From the NCBI GenBank assembly GCA_039621445.1, contig CP154957.1, forward strand, positions 30,099,778-30,163,777: a stretch of DNA of 64,000 nt. The letters are read 5' to 3'. Position 1 is the first letter of the stretch; the number at the start of each line of letters is the position of its first letter. Below, in pieces: positions 36,454 to 46,001 of the stretch. Both the position numbers and the translations under genes were made by a program. This stretch comes from Euglena gracilis (taxonomy: Eukaryota > Euglenida > Euglenophyceae > Euglenales). Below the pieces are notes generated by a model. It saw only the letters and a program-made list of their open reading frames with translations. It did not search any database and was not told the DNA's origin.

Positions 36454-38202
36454 TTGGAAAGTGCACGAGAGGATGCCTCGTTTGTGGGGGATGTAGGAGG
36501 AACAGAACCCCTGCCAACCCCTGCGACACAAGGATCCGAGGAAATTCAGCCCCAATATGTAGACCAATATGGGAATGCTCATTGGTCTACCGAGGAGGAG
36601 GTGAACCCTGTAGTGGATTCCTCAAGCACGGCCGCCGAGGAGCTTGCAAACCCTGCAACCTCTTCCCACACGCTCTCTACCACACCTATTCCTAAACCCA
36701 CACAGGTGTATTTTGGCAAACTCTGGGAGGTGAATTGGGGTTTGGAATACGGGAAATGTCCGAGTTTTGGTCCCATTTTTGCTCGAACCCAAACACCAGG
36801 GACGTCATGGCCCAAGGGTGTGAGGGTGGAGAACGGTTTCATGTATGTGGATGGTCTCCTGTGTGTTCCATGGAGCCTCCAAAACGCAGTGGTCAGGGAT
36901 TTCCATGTATACCTTGGGCATGCCGGATTACCACGGCTGTGGGATGCCATGTCCGTACGGTACAAGTGGGCGGACGAGGCATCGGTGAAAAAGTTCGCTA
37001 ATGTGGTGATGGGTGAGTGTGAGACCTGCCAGGCCTGCCAAAGACCTAGATTCTTGGAAGGTCCTCTGGAACCCACTCCCATCCCACCCCAGGCGATTAT
37101 TTCGGTTGCCTTGGACATTTTTGATATGCCACCTGTTCAGCATGAAGGGACCCTCCATAATGCCATTGTCTTGTGCGTAGACAGGCATAGTGGGTGGGTT
37201 GTAGCTGTCCCACGTAAGAAACAGGGCCTTACAGGGGGCAGGGTGGCAAAAATGATGGTTGCTCACCAATGGCGACCTTTTGGAGTCCCGAGTGTAGTAA
37301 CGACGGACCAGGGGGCGCAGTTTATCAGCAGTTGGTGGCAATCAATGTGTGCTTTTCTGGGTATAAGGCACGCTTTTTCTCAGGCGTATTTTCATAACAC
37401 CAATGGAAGGGCTGAGAGAGCAGGCCAGCAACTCATCGAGAGAATCCGCAAGATTCAGATCGGTGAGCGGCTTACATGGGTGGAAGCTCTCCCACAGGTT
37501 CTTGATAGGCTTCATGACACCCCAAGGGAGGGGGGCCTGTCTCCCTACCAAATTCTGTTTGGCAGGGAAAGGCCTTTGGGAGGGATTCCCAGGGAGCCTC
37601 CTTTTGAGTGTGAGGAGGCAAATGCATTCTTCAAGAGGATGAAGGAAATTGATCAAGTGGTGGCAAAACAGCTCGATAATTTGCACATTCAGCAATCTTC
37701 CCAAGTCAAAGTGGGGAGGAATGTCTTGAGTGACCTGCAGGTTGCGGCAAAGGTGTCGTACCTGCGGCCCCCCAATGCAGGTGACATGCTTGATTCCAAG
37801 TGGCTAGGACCGGCAGTCGTAGTCGCAAGGGAGGGGGAGAGCTCATATGTCGTGGAGATAAGGCCGGGGCACCGGCTGAAGGCTCCACGACGATCATTAA
37901 AAGTTTACGTGGATGACACTTTCGGAGGTGAGCCCCTTCCCTTGTATTATCACAAGCGAACGGTCCAGGATCCGGACGCGGAGCCGGACGAGTGGATCAC
38001 AGAAGAAATACTGAGCCACCGCAGGACACCCCAGGGCACCTGGGAATTTAAAACAAGATGGAAAGGTTCAGATAAGGTGACGTGGGAGCCCACAGGGAAC
38101 TTTTTCTCCCGGTACAATGCTGACTTAGTAAAGTATTGCCAGGAGAAACGGCTGGGTTTGGATATGACCAAACATCTCTTCCCCACTCCAACCACCGAGT
38201 GA
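36454..38202 (+). CDS. pol: Family II copy C pol part 5: integrase with C-terminal chromodomain
   Basis: 582 residues, the only integrase of this family in the window. A low-complexity linker (1-110) is followed by an HHCC zinc finger (H-X-L-GHAG near 151 and CETCQAC near 190). The catalytic triad is D221, D285 and E320 (D-X34-E spacing by my count), and the WLGPAVV segment typical of the Ty3 integrase C-terminus is present. A chromodomain-like tail (EEILSHR, FKTRWKGSDKVTWEP, about 508-545) is also present. It would insert the cDNA. It is intact here even though upstream pol is broken. Confidence 0.93.
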   Translation: MESAREDASFVGDVGGTEPLPTPATQGSEEIQPQYVDQYGNAHWSTEEEVNPVVDSSSTAAEELANPATSSHTLSTTPIPKPTQVYFGKLWEVNWGLEYGKCPSFGPIFARTQTPGTSWPKGVRVENGFMYVDGLLCVPWSLQNAVVRDFHVYLGHAGLPRLWDAMSVRYKWADEASVKKFANVVMGECETCQACQRPRFLEGPLEPTPIPPQAIISVALDIFDMPPVQHEGTLHNAIVLCVDRHSGWVVAVPRKKQGLTGGRVAKMMVAHQWRPFGVPSVVTTDQGAQFISSWWQSMCAFLGIRHAFSQAYFHNTNGRAERAGQQLIERIRKIQIGERLTWVEALPQVLDRLHDTPREGGLSPYQILFGRERPLGGIPREPPFECEEANAFFKRMKEIDQVVAKQLDNLHIQQSSQVKVGRNVLSDLQVAAKVSYLRPPNAGDMLDSKWLGPAVVVAREGESSYVVEIRPGHRLKAPRRSLKVYVDDTFGGEPLPLYYHKRTVQDPDAEPDEWITEEILSHRRTPQGTWEFKTRWKGSDKVTWEPTGNFFSRYNADLVKYCQEKRLGLDMTKHLFPTPTTE

Positions 38203-38640
38203 GGTGTGGGGGGGGGGGTTGGATTCCCCTAGGTGGTGGACTCCCGAAAGTTTTCTTAGACCTTTGTTCCTTGTTGTGTTGCAAGGCAAGGGTAAGGGTG
38301 GCAGGTATCGGCAAGGGCAAGGGCAAGGGGATTGCACGAGGCACGGGCAAGGGATATGGCGAGGGCAAGGGGAGACCAACGTGGACGCGGTGCCTGGGGC
38401 GGTGCTTGGAAGGGCGGTATTGCTAACCCCAAAACCGGAGATATTCCACTTTGTGGGATTGTGTACCTTCTGACTGCTAGGAGGGGCAACATTTTCACCA
38501 CCCGACCTTCTTCACCTAGGTCGAGGTGAAGTTGGGAGGGGGGTTTACAAAAGTGGGATTTGAGTGTGTCCGACTAAGGGTTGCAAGGGAGGGGGTGTTG
38601 GCTGTTTGGACAGCCACGCTCCGGCCTTGCAGTGGCTCCG
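38203..38640 (+). other. Region after copy C integrase; possible 3' end of family II, Lys-Gly-coding tract
   Basis: A G run follows the integrase stop. At about 38290-38420 one frame gives a short Gly-Lys-rich peptide (GIGKGKGKG), like the basic tails in gag. A 3' LTR is expected here, but no second copy exists in the window to define it. Confidence 0.4.
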
Positions 38641-38685
38641 GAAGTGAAAGTTGGGAAACAGCTGAGTGACGCCTTAAAATGGGTA

Positions 38686-38720
38686 TCATTGGATAGCGCT
38701 CTGGAAGGCGCATCCAATGA
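38686..38720. repeat. Hairpin, 13 bp stem with one bulge
   Basis: TCATTGGAT-a-GCGC pairs with GCGC-ATCCAATGA around an 8-base loop. Origin unknown. Confidence 0.6.
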
Positions 38721-38980
38721 TATAGGGGGCTGGCTGTTGAATTTCAGATTTCCAGGTGCCATCCCCCAGATTTTTCCAAATTAAGAGATCCCAACTGGGT
38801 AAGAAAGGAGCCTGTGGACGCGCGGACCAAATCCCCCCCAATTGGAAGGGAGTCCAGCACACAAACATACAGAAATGGACTCAGGGCATATGGTTCAGCC
38901 ATAGACCCTGGTCATGAGGGTTGGGATTTTGCCAAAAGGAGACTATGGATGATCAGTGGGTTGGACAGAGGGGCCACAGG

Positions 38981-39005
38981 GTCTAGAGGTTCAAGGCCTC
39001 TAGAC
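38981..39005. repeat. Hairpin, 9 bp stem
   Basis: GTCTAGAGG at 38981-38989 pairs with CCTCTAGAC at 38997-39005 around a 7-base loop. No terminator-like U run; role unknown. Confidence 0.6.
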
Positions 39006-39067
39006 TAGCTTTTTCCCTCACAAACACCCCCTGAAGGCCTCCAGTGTAGCTGGGAGTCCTGAAGGAA

Positions 39068-39228
39068 GGTTTTGAGGGGAGATTTTGGACGTCCACAGGG
39101 TTTAGACCTGTGGATTGTTCAGAAACTCACCCCGGAAAGCACAAGGGTGGTTTTGAGGGGAGCTTTTGGACGTCCACAGGGTTTAGACCTGGGGATTGTT
39201 CAGAAACTCGCCCTGAAAAGCAAATGGG
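39068..39228 (+). repeat. Two-copy tandem repeat, period about 80 bp
   Basis: Units at about 39068-39148 and 39149-39228 share TTTTGAGGGGAG, GGACGTCCACAGGG and GATTGTTCAGAAACTC. A few substitutions separate them. Confidence 0.85.
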
Positions 39229-39619
39229 GGCTAGGCTGCCTCCTCCATGCCCTAAATGTGACCATTTTGCAGAATGGTTGCATGAGATGGGGTGGAAAAT
39301 GCTTTGTGTTTTTGCAGGTTCAATTTTCTGATGGGACAAGTCTCGGCATGGAATTGCCGGACCCGAAGTCCAGTGGACAGAATTACAAATATTTGCAAGA
39401 TCTTTGGGACCCAAACGGTGGTGAATTATACTGAATTTGCAGTGCTGCCTTTACCTGTGTCGAAACGTGGACCAAGGAGTTTCAGGAGCCTGTCAGTCGG
39501 ATGGCTGGTCCAAAACCTTTTTCTGAGGCGTGGTAATGGCAACAATCCACTCCCAGATTGGGTTTTCAGAATATTTTCATTCTCCCCTGGCCCTGTGGTG
39601 AGGAGTTCAGCCTCGGGCA

Positions 39620-39826
39620 GGGGGGGGGCAGCCTTGGGGCATTTCCTCCCCTGGACCCCCATTTCTGGATGTGTTCCGGCCAGAACGGGGGGGGGGGCAG
39701 CCCTGGGGTAATTTCCTCCCCTGGGCCCCCCATTTCTGGAAGAGGTCGGGCTAGAACGGGGGGGGGGGCAGCCCAGGGGTATTTCTTCCCCTGAACCCTC
39801 GTTTCTGGATGTGTACGGGCCAGAAC
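39620..39826 (+). repeat. Three-copy tandem repeat, period about 67-70 bp, with G runs
   Basis: Units start at about 39620, 39687 and 39756. Each has a run of eight or more Gs, then GCAGCC, TTTCCTCCCCTG and CATTTCTGGA, and ends GGCCAGAAC or a close variant. A fourth partial unit may begin near 39827. This is not a CRISPR array: there are no spacers and the units are contiguous. Confidence 0.85.
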
Positions 39827-40239
39827 GGGGGGGGGGTCAGATTATTTTTGCGAACCCCAGTCCCCAACCTGAGCATGATTTAGTAGAACCGTGCTGGGGT
39901 TGGGGGGGGGTGATCGAGGGGTATTTTTATTCTTCCTCGACTAAGTCGGCTGTGCTTGGGTGGAATATTCACAGGGTTCGGAGAATCATTTGCTGCTATG
40001 TGATTTTTATCAAGGCTGTCCAAGTTTCGTATGGTTGTTGGACCAGCGACAGTTGAAAGCAACGGACAGCCAGGGTATGCGGCTCGTCCAGATTTCGCAG
40101 CGAGCTTCACAGCTTTCTGCGGCTGTGGACCCAGCCCTGGCCGGGCTGGACCGCGACCCCAACGCCAGAAGGAGTGCCCAGTTTTTATGTTGGAGACTTT
40201 TGGTTTCTTCCCCCACCAGGTTCAGGCTGTCGGCCAACA

Positions 40240-41650
40240 CCTGGGGGGGGGGGTGAACCCTGAATTAAGGCTGTTTCGTGCCGAATCCAGGGTGTGACAG
40301 ACCAATTATTTTTCCCAACCCTGAAATTTGGCTGCTGGCCGAATTCGGGGGGGGGAAACAACATTAAATTCCCCCACCACAGATTTACGGCTGTGGACCG
40401 ATAATCTGGGTTTAGGGGACAGGAATAATTGTTATTTTTTCCATCCTCCGAAAACCTGGGCCGATTTCAGGTCGGGGGGGGGGGATGTCAATCCCTCCCT
40501 AGCAGAAATGCGGCTGGAAGTAAGCCGAATTCTGGGCTGGGGAGGGGCAGCCGGTCAGACATTTCCTTTTTAAAACTCTTTTCCCTTGACCTGGGCTGGC
40601 CGAGGCCGAAGGCAGGTCGGGGAGGGTCAGGCTGGGCAGACTTTTTTATACTCCTTTTCCCCCTGACCTGGGCTGGCCGATGGCCGAGCCAAAGGCAGGT
40701 CGGGGGGGGTCAGGCTGGGCAGACTTTTTTATACTCTTTTCCCCTGATCTGAGCTGGCATGGCCGATGGCAGGTCGGGGGGGGGGGGAGCCAGTTGAGTT
40801 TCCAGATGACCGTTTCCAAATCTGGCCGGAAGGAAGCCAATTTCTGGGCTGGAGGGGGGGGCAGCATTTTTATCTCTCCCAGCCGGAATCTCGCCGGAAG
40901 GAAGCCAATTTCTGGGCTGGGGGAGGGCAGCTCTTTTGGTCTCTTTTCCTCCCCGAACCTGGGTCGGCTGATGACAGGTTGGGGGGGACAGCAAAAATAC
41001 CCAGAACTACAGATATGGGATGTGGCCGGTCCATTTTTACCTCCACCAGGTTTACCGTTGTACCGAACCGAAGACCCTGGGGGGGGGGGCAGGAATTTAA
41101 TCAATCAGGATGAGAATGGCTGTGGCTGTGGCAGTGACAGTTTATTTTTTCAGTTCTTTTCCCAGTTTTTTTTCAGGATTTTTTTGATTTGTTTGTGCAG
41201 AATTTACAGGTTCTTCACATCAAAAATTAAGAAATTCAGAGTTTCTCCCCGGGGTTTTTTCTCCTTTTTTCAGACAGGGAACAGAGCCAGAATTTCGGGA
41301 AGAAATTTTGAGGATTTTCCACAGTCGGTTGGCAGAAAAAATATCTCTCCTCTCAACCGTTTCGGGGTGGGTCAGCCCTCAACGATGGGGGGTGGGGGGG
41401 CTGTGCGAAGGAATATTTTCCTAGAATATTTCAGCCCAAAACATAAACACCCCAGCCAGTTCGGTGACAAGAGCCCAGAACTGGGGGGGGGGGGGCAGCC
41501 CCGCAAGAAAACAGAATTGGTTCCATTCCCCAACCTGATTTTTGGCTGTTTAGAGCCGAAATCGGGGGGGGGGTCAGAATGAATTAATTGCCCCCCTGAT
41601 TTAGGCTCGTTCGGAGCCGAAGTTCGGGGGGGGGGGGCAGAATACAGAAT
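40240..41650 (+). repeat. Array of degenerate G-run plus hairpin modules
   Basis: Around ten modules occur, each made of a short stem-loop centred on GGCTGnnnnGCCGAA followed by a run of 6-12 Gs and often CAG. Clear examples start near 40258, 40318, 40381, 40501, 40870, 41538 and 41605. Spacing is 60-110 bp and irregular. No plausible gene lies in the stretch. Confidence 0.6.
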
Positions 41651-41939
41651 TTAAAAAACACGTTGTCCCCTTTGCAGGGTCTTCCTCTTCCGTATTCTTC
41701 CTCTATCATCTGTCTACCATCTCCCATATTCTCACCAAATCCTTACAAACATTCAAGTGACACTTTGAATTGTGCAATCAAATTGCTTGGAATTGTGCTG
41801 TTAAAGAAGAACATTTGGTGTGGTTTGACACGCACACAAGCATGCACACAGCGGGGAATCAGGGAGGAGAAAAGCAAGTAGGGAGTCCACAGGCCGAGGT
41901 TGGGGAAATTCCAGGTTTAACCCCGTTCCTGGTAACAGC

Positions 41940-42197
41940 CCAAAACACTCCGGGGGGTGGACCTGAGCCCACCCACCCCCTGCATTCGGTGTGTCCGGTT
42001 CCCCTGGAGGGGGCCGGGCAGGGTGGGGCGTGTGCCGAGACCACGGGAACTGGAGCCCTCCGGGTTGTGGGGGGAACAGTCCCTGGGGAGGATCGGGACA
42101 AAACCTGCCGACGCACCCAGGAGTGGCTGAAGGCCACGGAACTTTTGAAAATCGATCCTACGCCGGGGACCCCGAGGACGGGTTGCGCGGACAAGTG
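41940..42197 (+). mobile_element. Fragment of family II 5' region (leader ORF start)
   Basis: About 255 bp match the 5' end of copy X (23515-23772, minus) at high identity, including the start of the leader ORF at 41991. It starts at GCCCAAAACACT, the same point where copies X and B are joined, and ends in GCGGACA, where the DIRS-like element begins. The 41650-41940 stretch upstream may be more family II 5' sequence, but there is no second copy to test this. Confidence 0.8.
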
Positions 42198-42248
42198 TCG
42201 ATACTGGACATCGAAACTTCCTGGGATTGTAATATTTGCCTGACACAA

Positions 42249-43214
42249 TCAAGCAGGCCAAATTCCACCTTGGGGGGGCATCTCCTCCCCCCAGCAGTTG
42301 GTGAATAGACCCCATTGGGGGGGTACCAGCAAAACGTTGCTGCCTGGCTGCCTGATTGACATTAATTGGCGCCACCATGATGTCGAAGCCCAGTGGGGTA
42401 CGATCAACAGACATGTTAGGTCTGGGTTTAACATTAATCTCTGAACCCATTGGGGAATGATGCTCCAGGGAGGGTTGGAATAAACTGGGGGAGGCCCCTC
42501 AACTCTGCCCTCAAGGCATCCACCAGCAAGGCTCCTTGGTGGGGGTATCGACAAACGAGCTTGGGGATTTTTTTTGTTGCTGGGGGTGCAAAACATGTCC
42601 ACTTCTGGGGTTATGTCCATTCTCAAGAACTGAAGAATTTGGTGAAAGATGTTCAGGTTTAGGGTATAATCCCCTGGGTCCTTTTGCTCCCTGGTCAGGG
42701 AGTCTGCCAATTGTTCTTTTGTGGGAACCCAAACCACCTGCAAATTGATTTGTTTTTCCTGACAATGATACAACAGAGGTTTTAGGATGGAATTTAGGTA
42801 TGGCTTTTTGCCTCCCCATTTTGTTAAATAACTGACAGCCACCTGACTGTCCACATGAAGCACAATCGTTTGCTTTGGTTTGGCCAGAGATTTTACAGTT
42901 TCCACTGCAGCCTGCAATTCTTTTTGATTGATGTGAAGGACATGCAGGTCCCTCCAAAAATCCTGCACCTTTTGGCCTGAAACTTTGTCCAGCCCCCCCC
43001 ATTGCCAGGTGCTGCTGTCTGAGAAGAGTTCCTGAGAGGCCTGGGATTGAAATGCTCTGCCCACACCTGGCTGCAAAAATGCCTTTAACTCCACCATTTG
43101 ATCTTGGACCCCTTGGGGAATGGTCAAGGTGTAGTCCCAACCCCACTTTGTGTGCAAATCCACCATTTTGCAAAGTTGATCTGTCAGAATTCTGAGAAAA
43201 GGCATTGAAACTAA
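42249..43214 (-). CDS. DIRS-like RNase H and DAM-like methyltransferase domain
   Basis: Same frame as the RT unit upstream but separated from it by TGA at 43215-43217. RNase H residues are seen in ELFSDSSTW, KELQAAVE, LHVDSQVAV and QLADSLTR. The C-terminal part has EVDMFCTPSNKKNP and VYSNPPWSIIPQWV, followed by LLIVPHW; the NPPW tetrad is the catalytic motif IV form of N6-adenine methyltransferases, and this domain is a known part of DIRS elements. It ends at 42249, just before the junction with the family II fragment. Whether it methylates DNA is unknown. Confidence 0.8.
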   Translation of the reverse strand, partial: LVSMPFLRILTDQLCKMVDLHTKWGWDYTLTIPQGVQDQMVELKAFLQPGVGRAFQSQASQELFSDSSTWQWGGLDKVSGQKVQDFWRDLHVLHINQKELQAAVETVKSLAKPKQTIVLHVDSQVAVSYLTKWGGKKPYLNSILKPLLYHCQEKQINLQVVWVPTKEQLADSLTREQKDPGDYTLNLNIFHQILQFLRMDITPEVDMFCTPSNKKNPQARLSIPPPRSLAGGCLEGRVEGPPPVYSNPPWSIIPQWVQRLMLNPDLTCLLIVPHWASTSWWRQLMSIRQPGSNVLLVPPQWGLFTNCWGEEMPPQGGIWPA

Positions 43215-43640
43215 TCAGCTTCTTACTTGCCCTACAATAGAGCTGAGTTTTCTGCAGCTCATTTTTTGTGCTGTCAGCACCTTTCCTAATTCCTTTCTTA
43301 AGGATTTCAGTTTTTCTTGTGGAATTTCCAGTTGGCCTTTTTTCAAATTGATCCACTGGCCCAAATGTTTTATTTCTTGTGTTGGTTCCAGACATGATTT
43401 GGGGAGGTTTATTCTGAAACCTGCAAGTAAAAGATCTTTTTTCATTTCTGCCAAATGTTGGGCTGCTGTCTTTTTGCTGGGGGCTAACAGCAAAATGTCG
43501 TCCAGGTAGATGAAAACTACCTTTCCTTCCTTTCTCCATTTCCTTTCCCAAACTCTCATTAGAGTCATAAGCTTTTGTGGCAGGCTGCTTATACCAAAGC
43601 ATGCAGATTGAAATTGCCACGTTCCCCCCCCCACCTGCAT
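43215..43640 (-). CDS. DIRS-like reverse transcriptase, palm to thumb
   Basis: The catalytic box FIYLDDILLLA is present, with the preceding WQFQSACFGISSLPQ motif and a following HLGQWIN segment. The N-terminal half of RT is in another frame (43655-45115). The unit ends at TGA 43215-43217, after which the same frame continues as RNase H. Confidence 0.85.
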   Translation of the reverse strand: MQVGGGTWQFQSACFGISSLPQKLMTLMRVWERKWRKEGKVVFIYLDDILLLAPSKKTAAQHLAEMKKDLLLAGFRINLPKSCLEPTQEIKHLGQWINLKKGQLEIPQEKLKSLRKELGKVLTAQKMSCRKLSSIVGQVRS

Positions 43641-43654
43641 GCAAACATGTTTTT

Positions 43655-45115
43655 CCAGGCTAGGCTGCTGTGCAGCTTTAAGTGGAAATAAGCATCTTTC
43701 AGATCTATTTTTTCACAGAACCAACCTTTTCTGAGATATGGGAAGATGTTTCCCATGTGTTCCAATCTGAACTTCTGGGGGGTGAAATGGAGATTTAACT
43801 GTCGACAATCTGAAATTAGTCTTTCCTTTGTCTTTCCCCCTTCCTCTATGGAAATGATAAAATAAGGGACAAAATGTTTTGCCTCCTCTGAGGTGATTTG
43901 CCTGGTTGCCCCTGCACATTCGTATTCCCTCAGAATTTTCTGGGCAGTCATTATTTCTTGGGGAGTTTTGAAGGGAACTTTTAAGGACATCTGAGGGGGG
44001 AGGGGAATATCTGCCCTGACCCCTTCCCTTATTAAGTTTAATACCTCTGTGCTGGCTCCTGCCTTGACCCAATGTGGAATGCTGGCCTGCAGGGCTCTGT
44101 AGGGGGGCACCCCTGGGTGTAATGTGTCTGGGGATTCCACAGGCCCCATCACTGGGGTCCTTCCCCCTGGCCCCATCACTGGGGTCCTCCCTGGCTGCCC
44201 CATCACCGGGGTCACCTCTGGCCCTGCCATAGGGCTGCTCAAAGACAGGCTTTCCCCCTGAATTTGAAAGATGGGGGAAGGTCTGTGTCTGCAGTGGGGA
44301 GGTACATATATAGCTGGGGGTGTGGGCTGATTACCTTCTGGGGGGGCCCTGGTGTAGCCAATCTTGGGCCTCCCCCCCAAGGGCTGATGTGATCTGGAAT
44401 GCACTGGCCTCCAATGGCCACCTGATTTTGATTGAAATGGCCTCCATTGGCCTTGATATTCTGATGCTTCCCCTGGCCTCCATTGGCCTCTTGCATATAA
44501 CGGCCTCCATTGGCCTTCCCCTGAAGGGGGGGCTGCTTGCTTGGATGGACAGCTCCTGAGGGGTTTATGTTTGAGAGAGCTGTGGGGTAAGTTGGACGTA
44601 CCCTTCCCCAGTGGGATCTTTCCAGGCTGGGGCACTGGCTGCCATAACCTTGCCCATGGGCCCACTGCCCTCTTGAATGATGGCTTCCATAGCCTTGATT
44701 CTGGACCCCAGGTCCTTTTGGATGCTGGCTGCCATAGCCATGATGACTTGAATCCTTTGGATTTTTGATATTTGTTGAAAGGCTGCCATAGCCCTGGCTT
44801 TTTCCCCTGGAAGGGGGTGGACATAGAAAAACGGGGGGGAGTCTGTTGGACCTGTGATGGTATTCCCCTTCTGTCTTCTTGTCCTCCTGACCACAGTTGT
44901 CCATGTTCCATGGCCATTCTCATGTTGAGAGGGGGATTTTGAAATCTCTGATGCTCTGGGGGGTGGGGGGGTTGCGATGGCCACGGACAGGTGTGCTGCT
45001 GCCGCCCCTCCAGCTTCTGCAGCTGCTGCTGTGTCTCCACCTTCCCCAGCTTCAGCTGACTTCTTGGGAGTTCTTTGAAGTTCTTCTTGAAATTCAGAGT
45101 TTCTTTGAAATTCAT
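43655..45115 (-). CDS. DIRS-like gag-like region and RT N-terminus
   Basis: The frame extends to 43589, but after about 43660 it is out of phase with RT. Residues 1-130 are Gln/Pro-rich. A region with four LWQP or LWKP repeats, four G(Q/H)WRP repeats and three TPVMG repeats follows (about 90-320), likely disordered. RT starts near residue 390: KERLISDCRQLNLHF, then KIDLKDAYFHLKLH. The shift occurs between that motif and the GGG-TWQF motif of the next unit. The repeats are visible in DNA as GGCCTCCATTGGCC on the plus strand. Confidence 0.75.
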
Positions 45116-45322
45116 TCTTCATGGAACTCTGGTTGTTGATCTCTGTTGTGGCAATTGCAATACTTCTGGGAATAATTCCAGTTGAACTCGAAGAGTTGAA
45201 TTCTTCCGTCAGGAAGTTGAAGTTCCGAAAAAGTTCAGTCCACCAGTTGGTCAAAGTGATGGTCTTCGGGAAAGTAGTACTCCTCGTAAAATAATTCCAC
45301 TTGAACTCGTAAAAGTAAAACT

Positions 45323-45442
45323 CTTTCTCCTTGAGGTCGAAGGGCAGAAATAGGAATCAGCCAACTCCGGCAACAAAAAACAGTAAGAAGCACCCCCCGC
45401 ACACGCACAAGCACACCAGAACAGAACAGCCGGCAAGGAAAG
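45323..45442 (+). repeat. 120-bp direct repeat, copy 1
   Basis: CTTTCTCCTTGAGG to GGCAAGGAAAG; the matching copy is 45799-45918. They may be DIRS-like terminal or internal repeats. A looser duplication of the surrounding 450 bp (a PWPSQPP-coding segment on the minus strand) is also visible. Confidence 0.85.
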
Positions 45443-45798
45443 AGGGGGGGTTGCGACGGCCACGGACTGGTGTTCTGCTGCTGCTCCGTCATCGTCTCCA
45501 GCGCCTGCTGCTCCTCTCTTCTTCTCCGTCTCAGATTCTTTCTTTGAAATTCCTTGCACTGTCGCTTGTTCCATGTTGGTTGCTCTGGCGCCTGCTGGAA
45601 CTCCATCTTCTTCAGCTTCTGCAGCCTTCGCCGGGGTTCTTTCTTGCTCCGCTGGGCCGCTGGACACCAGGTATGTTGCATCTTTCATGGAAATCAAAAC
45701 TTTTTCCTCCGCCTTTCTATATGGTCTTGAATTGCTCTTCCTCCGCTGTATTGATTGGTCGATGTGGTGAACGTTGTTGAACTCGTTGAGTTGAAAGT

Positions 45799-45918
45799 CT
45801 TTCTCCTTGAGGTCGAAGGGCAGAATTAAGAATCAGCCAACTCCGGCAACAAAAAGCAGTAAGAAGCACCCCCCGCGCACGCACAAACACACCAGAACAG
45901 AACAGCCGGCAAGGAAAG
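45799..45918 (+). repeat. 120-bp direct repeat, copy 2
   Basis: Same length as 45323-45442, with about six substitutions. Confidence 0.85.
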
Positions 45919-46001
45919 CAGGACCTCTCACCATCTCGCAGTGCGGAGCCCGAATGGTCGCAGGACCTCACCATCTCGCAGTGCGCAGCCCGAATGGTCT
46001 G
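45919..46001 (+). repeat. Two-copy tandem repeat, about 41 bp unit
   Basis: CAGGACCTC, CACCATCTCGCAGTGCG and AGCCCGAATGGTC occur twice (45919-45960 and 45961-46001), with one small indel. Confidence 0.85.

Larger units (their letters stand above)
29701..38202 (+). mobile_element. Family II copy C: nearly full-length, inverted relative to B, with integrase and chromodomain
   Basis: This plus-strand copy runs from the middle of the leader ORF to the end of integrase. The join to copy B lies where intact antisense gag and sense leader both contain TCATTTTTCTG, so an 11-bp microhomology probably mediated the fold-back. Gag is open; pol is split by a T insertion near 33977, an indel near 35041, a stop near 35266, an insertion near 35325 and a nonsense change near 36385. 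The 3' LTR cannot be defined. Confidence 0.88.
42198..45680 (-). mobile_element. Degraded DIRS-like retroelement (RT, RNase H, adenine methyltransferase-like domain)
   Basis: Minus-strand coding units give, in order, a Pro/Gln-rich gag-like part, RT, RNase H and a methyltransferase-like domain, the order seen in DIRS elements. It is broken by a frameshift near 43660 and an in-frame TGA at 43215-43217. No tyrosine recombinase was found; it may have been lost at the 42198 junction. The upstream end is uncertain. Confidence 0.75.

Noticed and set aside
39620-39826. Regular repeats that might suggest a CRISPR array
   Set aside because: The units are contiguous 67-70 bp tandem copies with no unique spacers, in eukaryotic-type DNA without cas genes.
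43580-43660. Frameshift in the DIRS-like RT as programmed recoding
   Set aside because: It falls inside the RT domain between the LKDAYFHLKLH and TWQF motifs, where recoding would not be expected; decay or an indel error is simpler.
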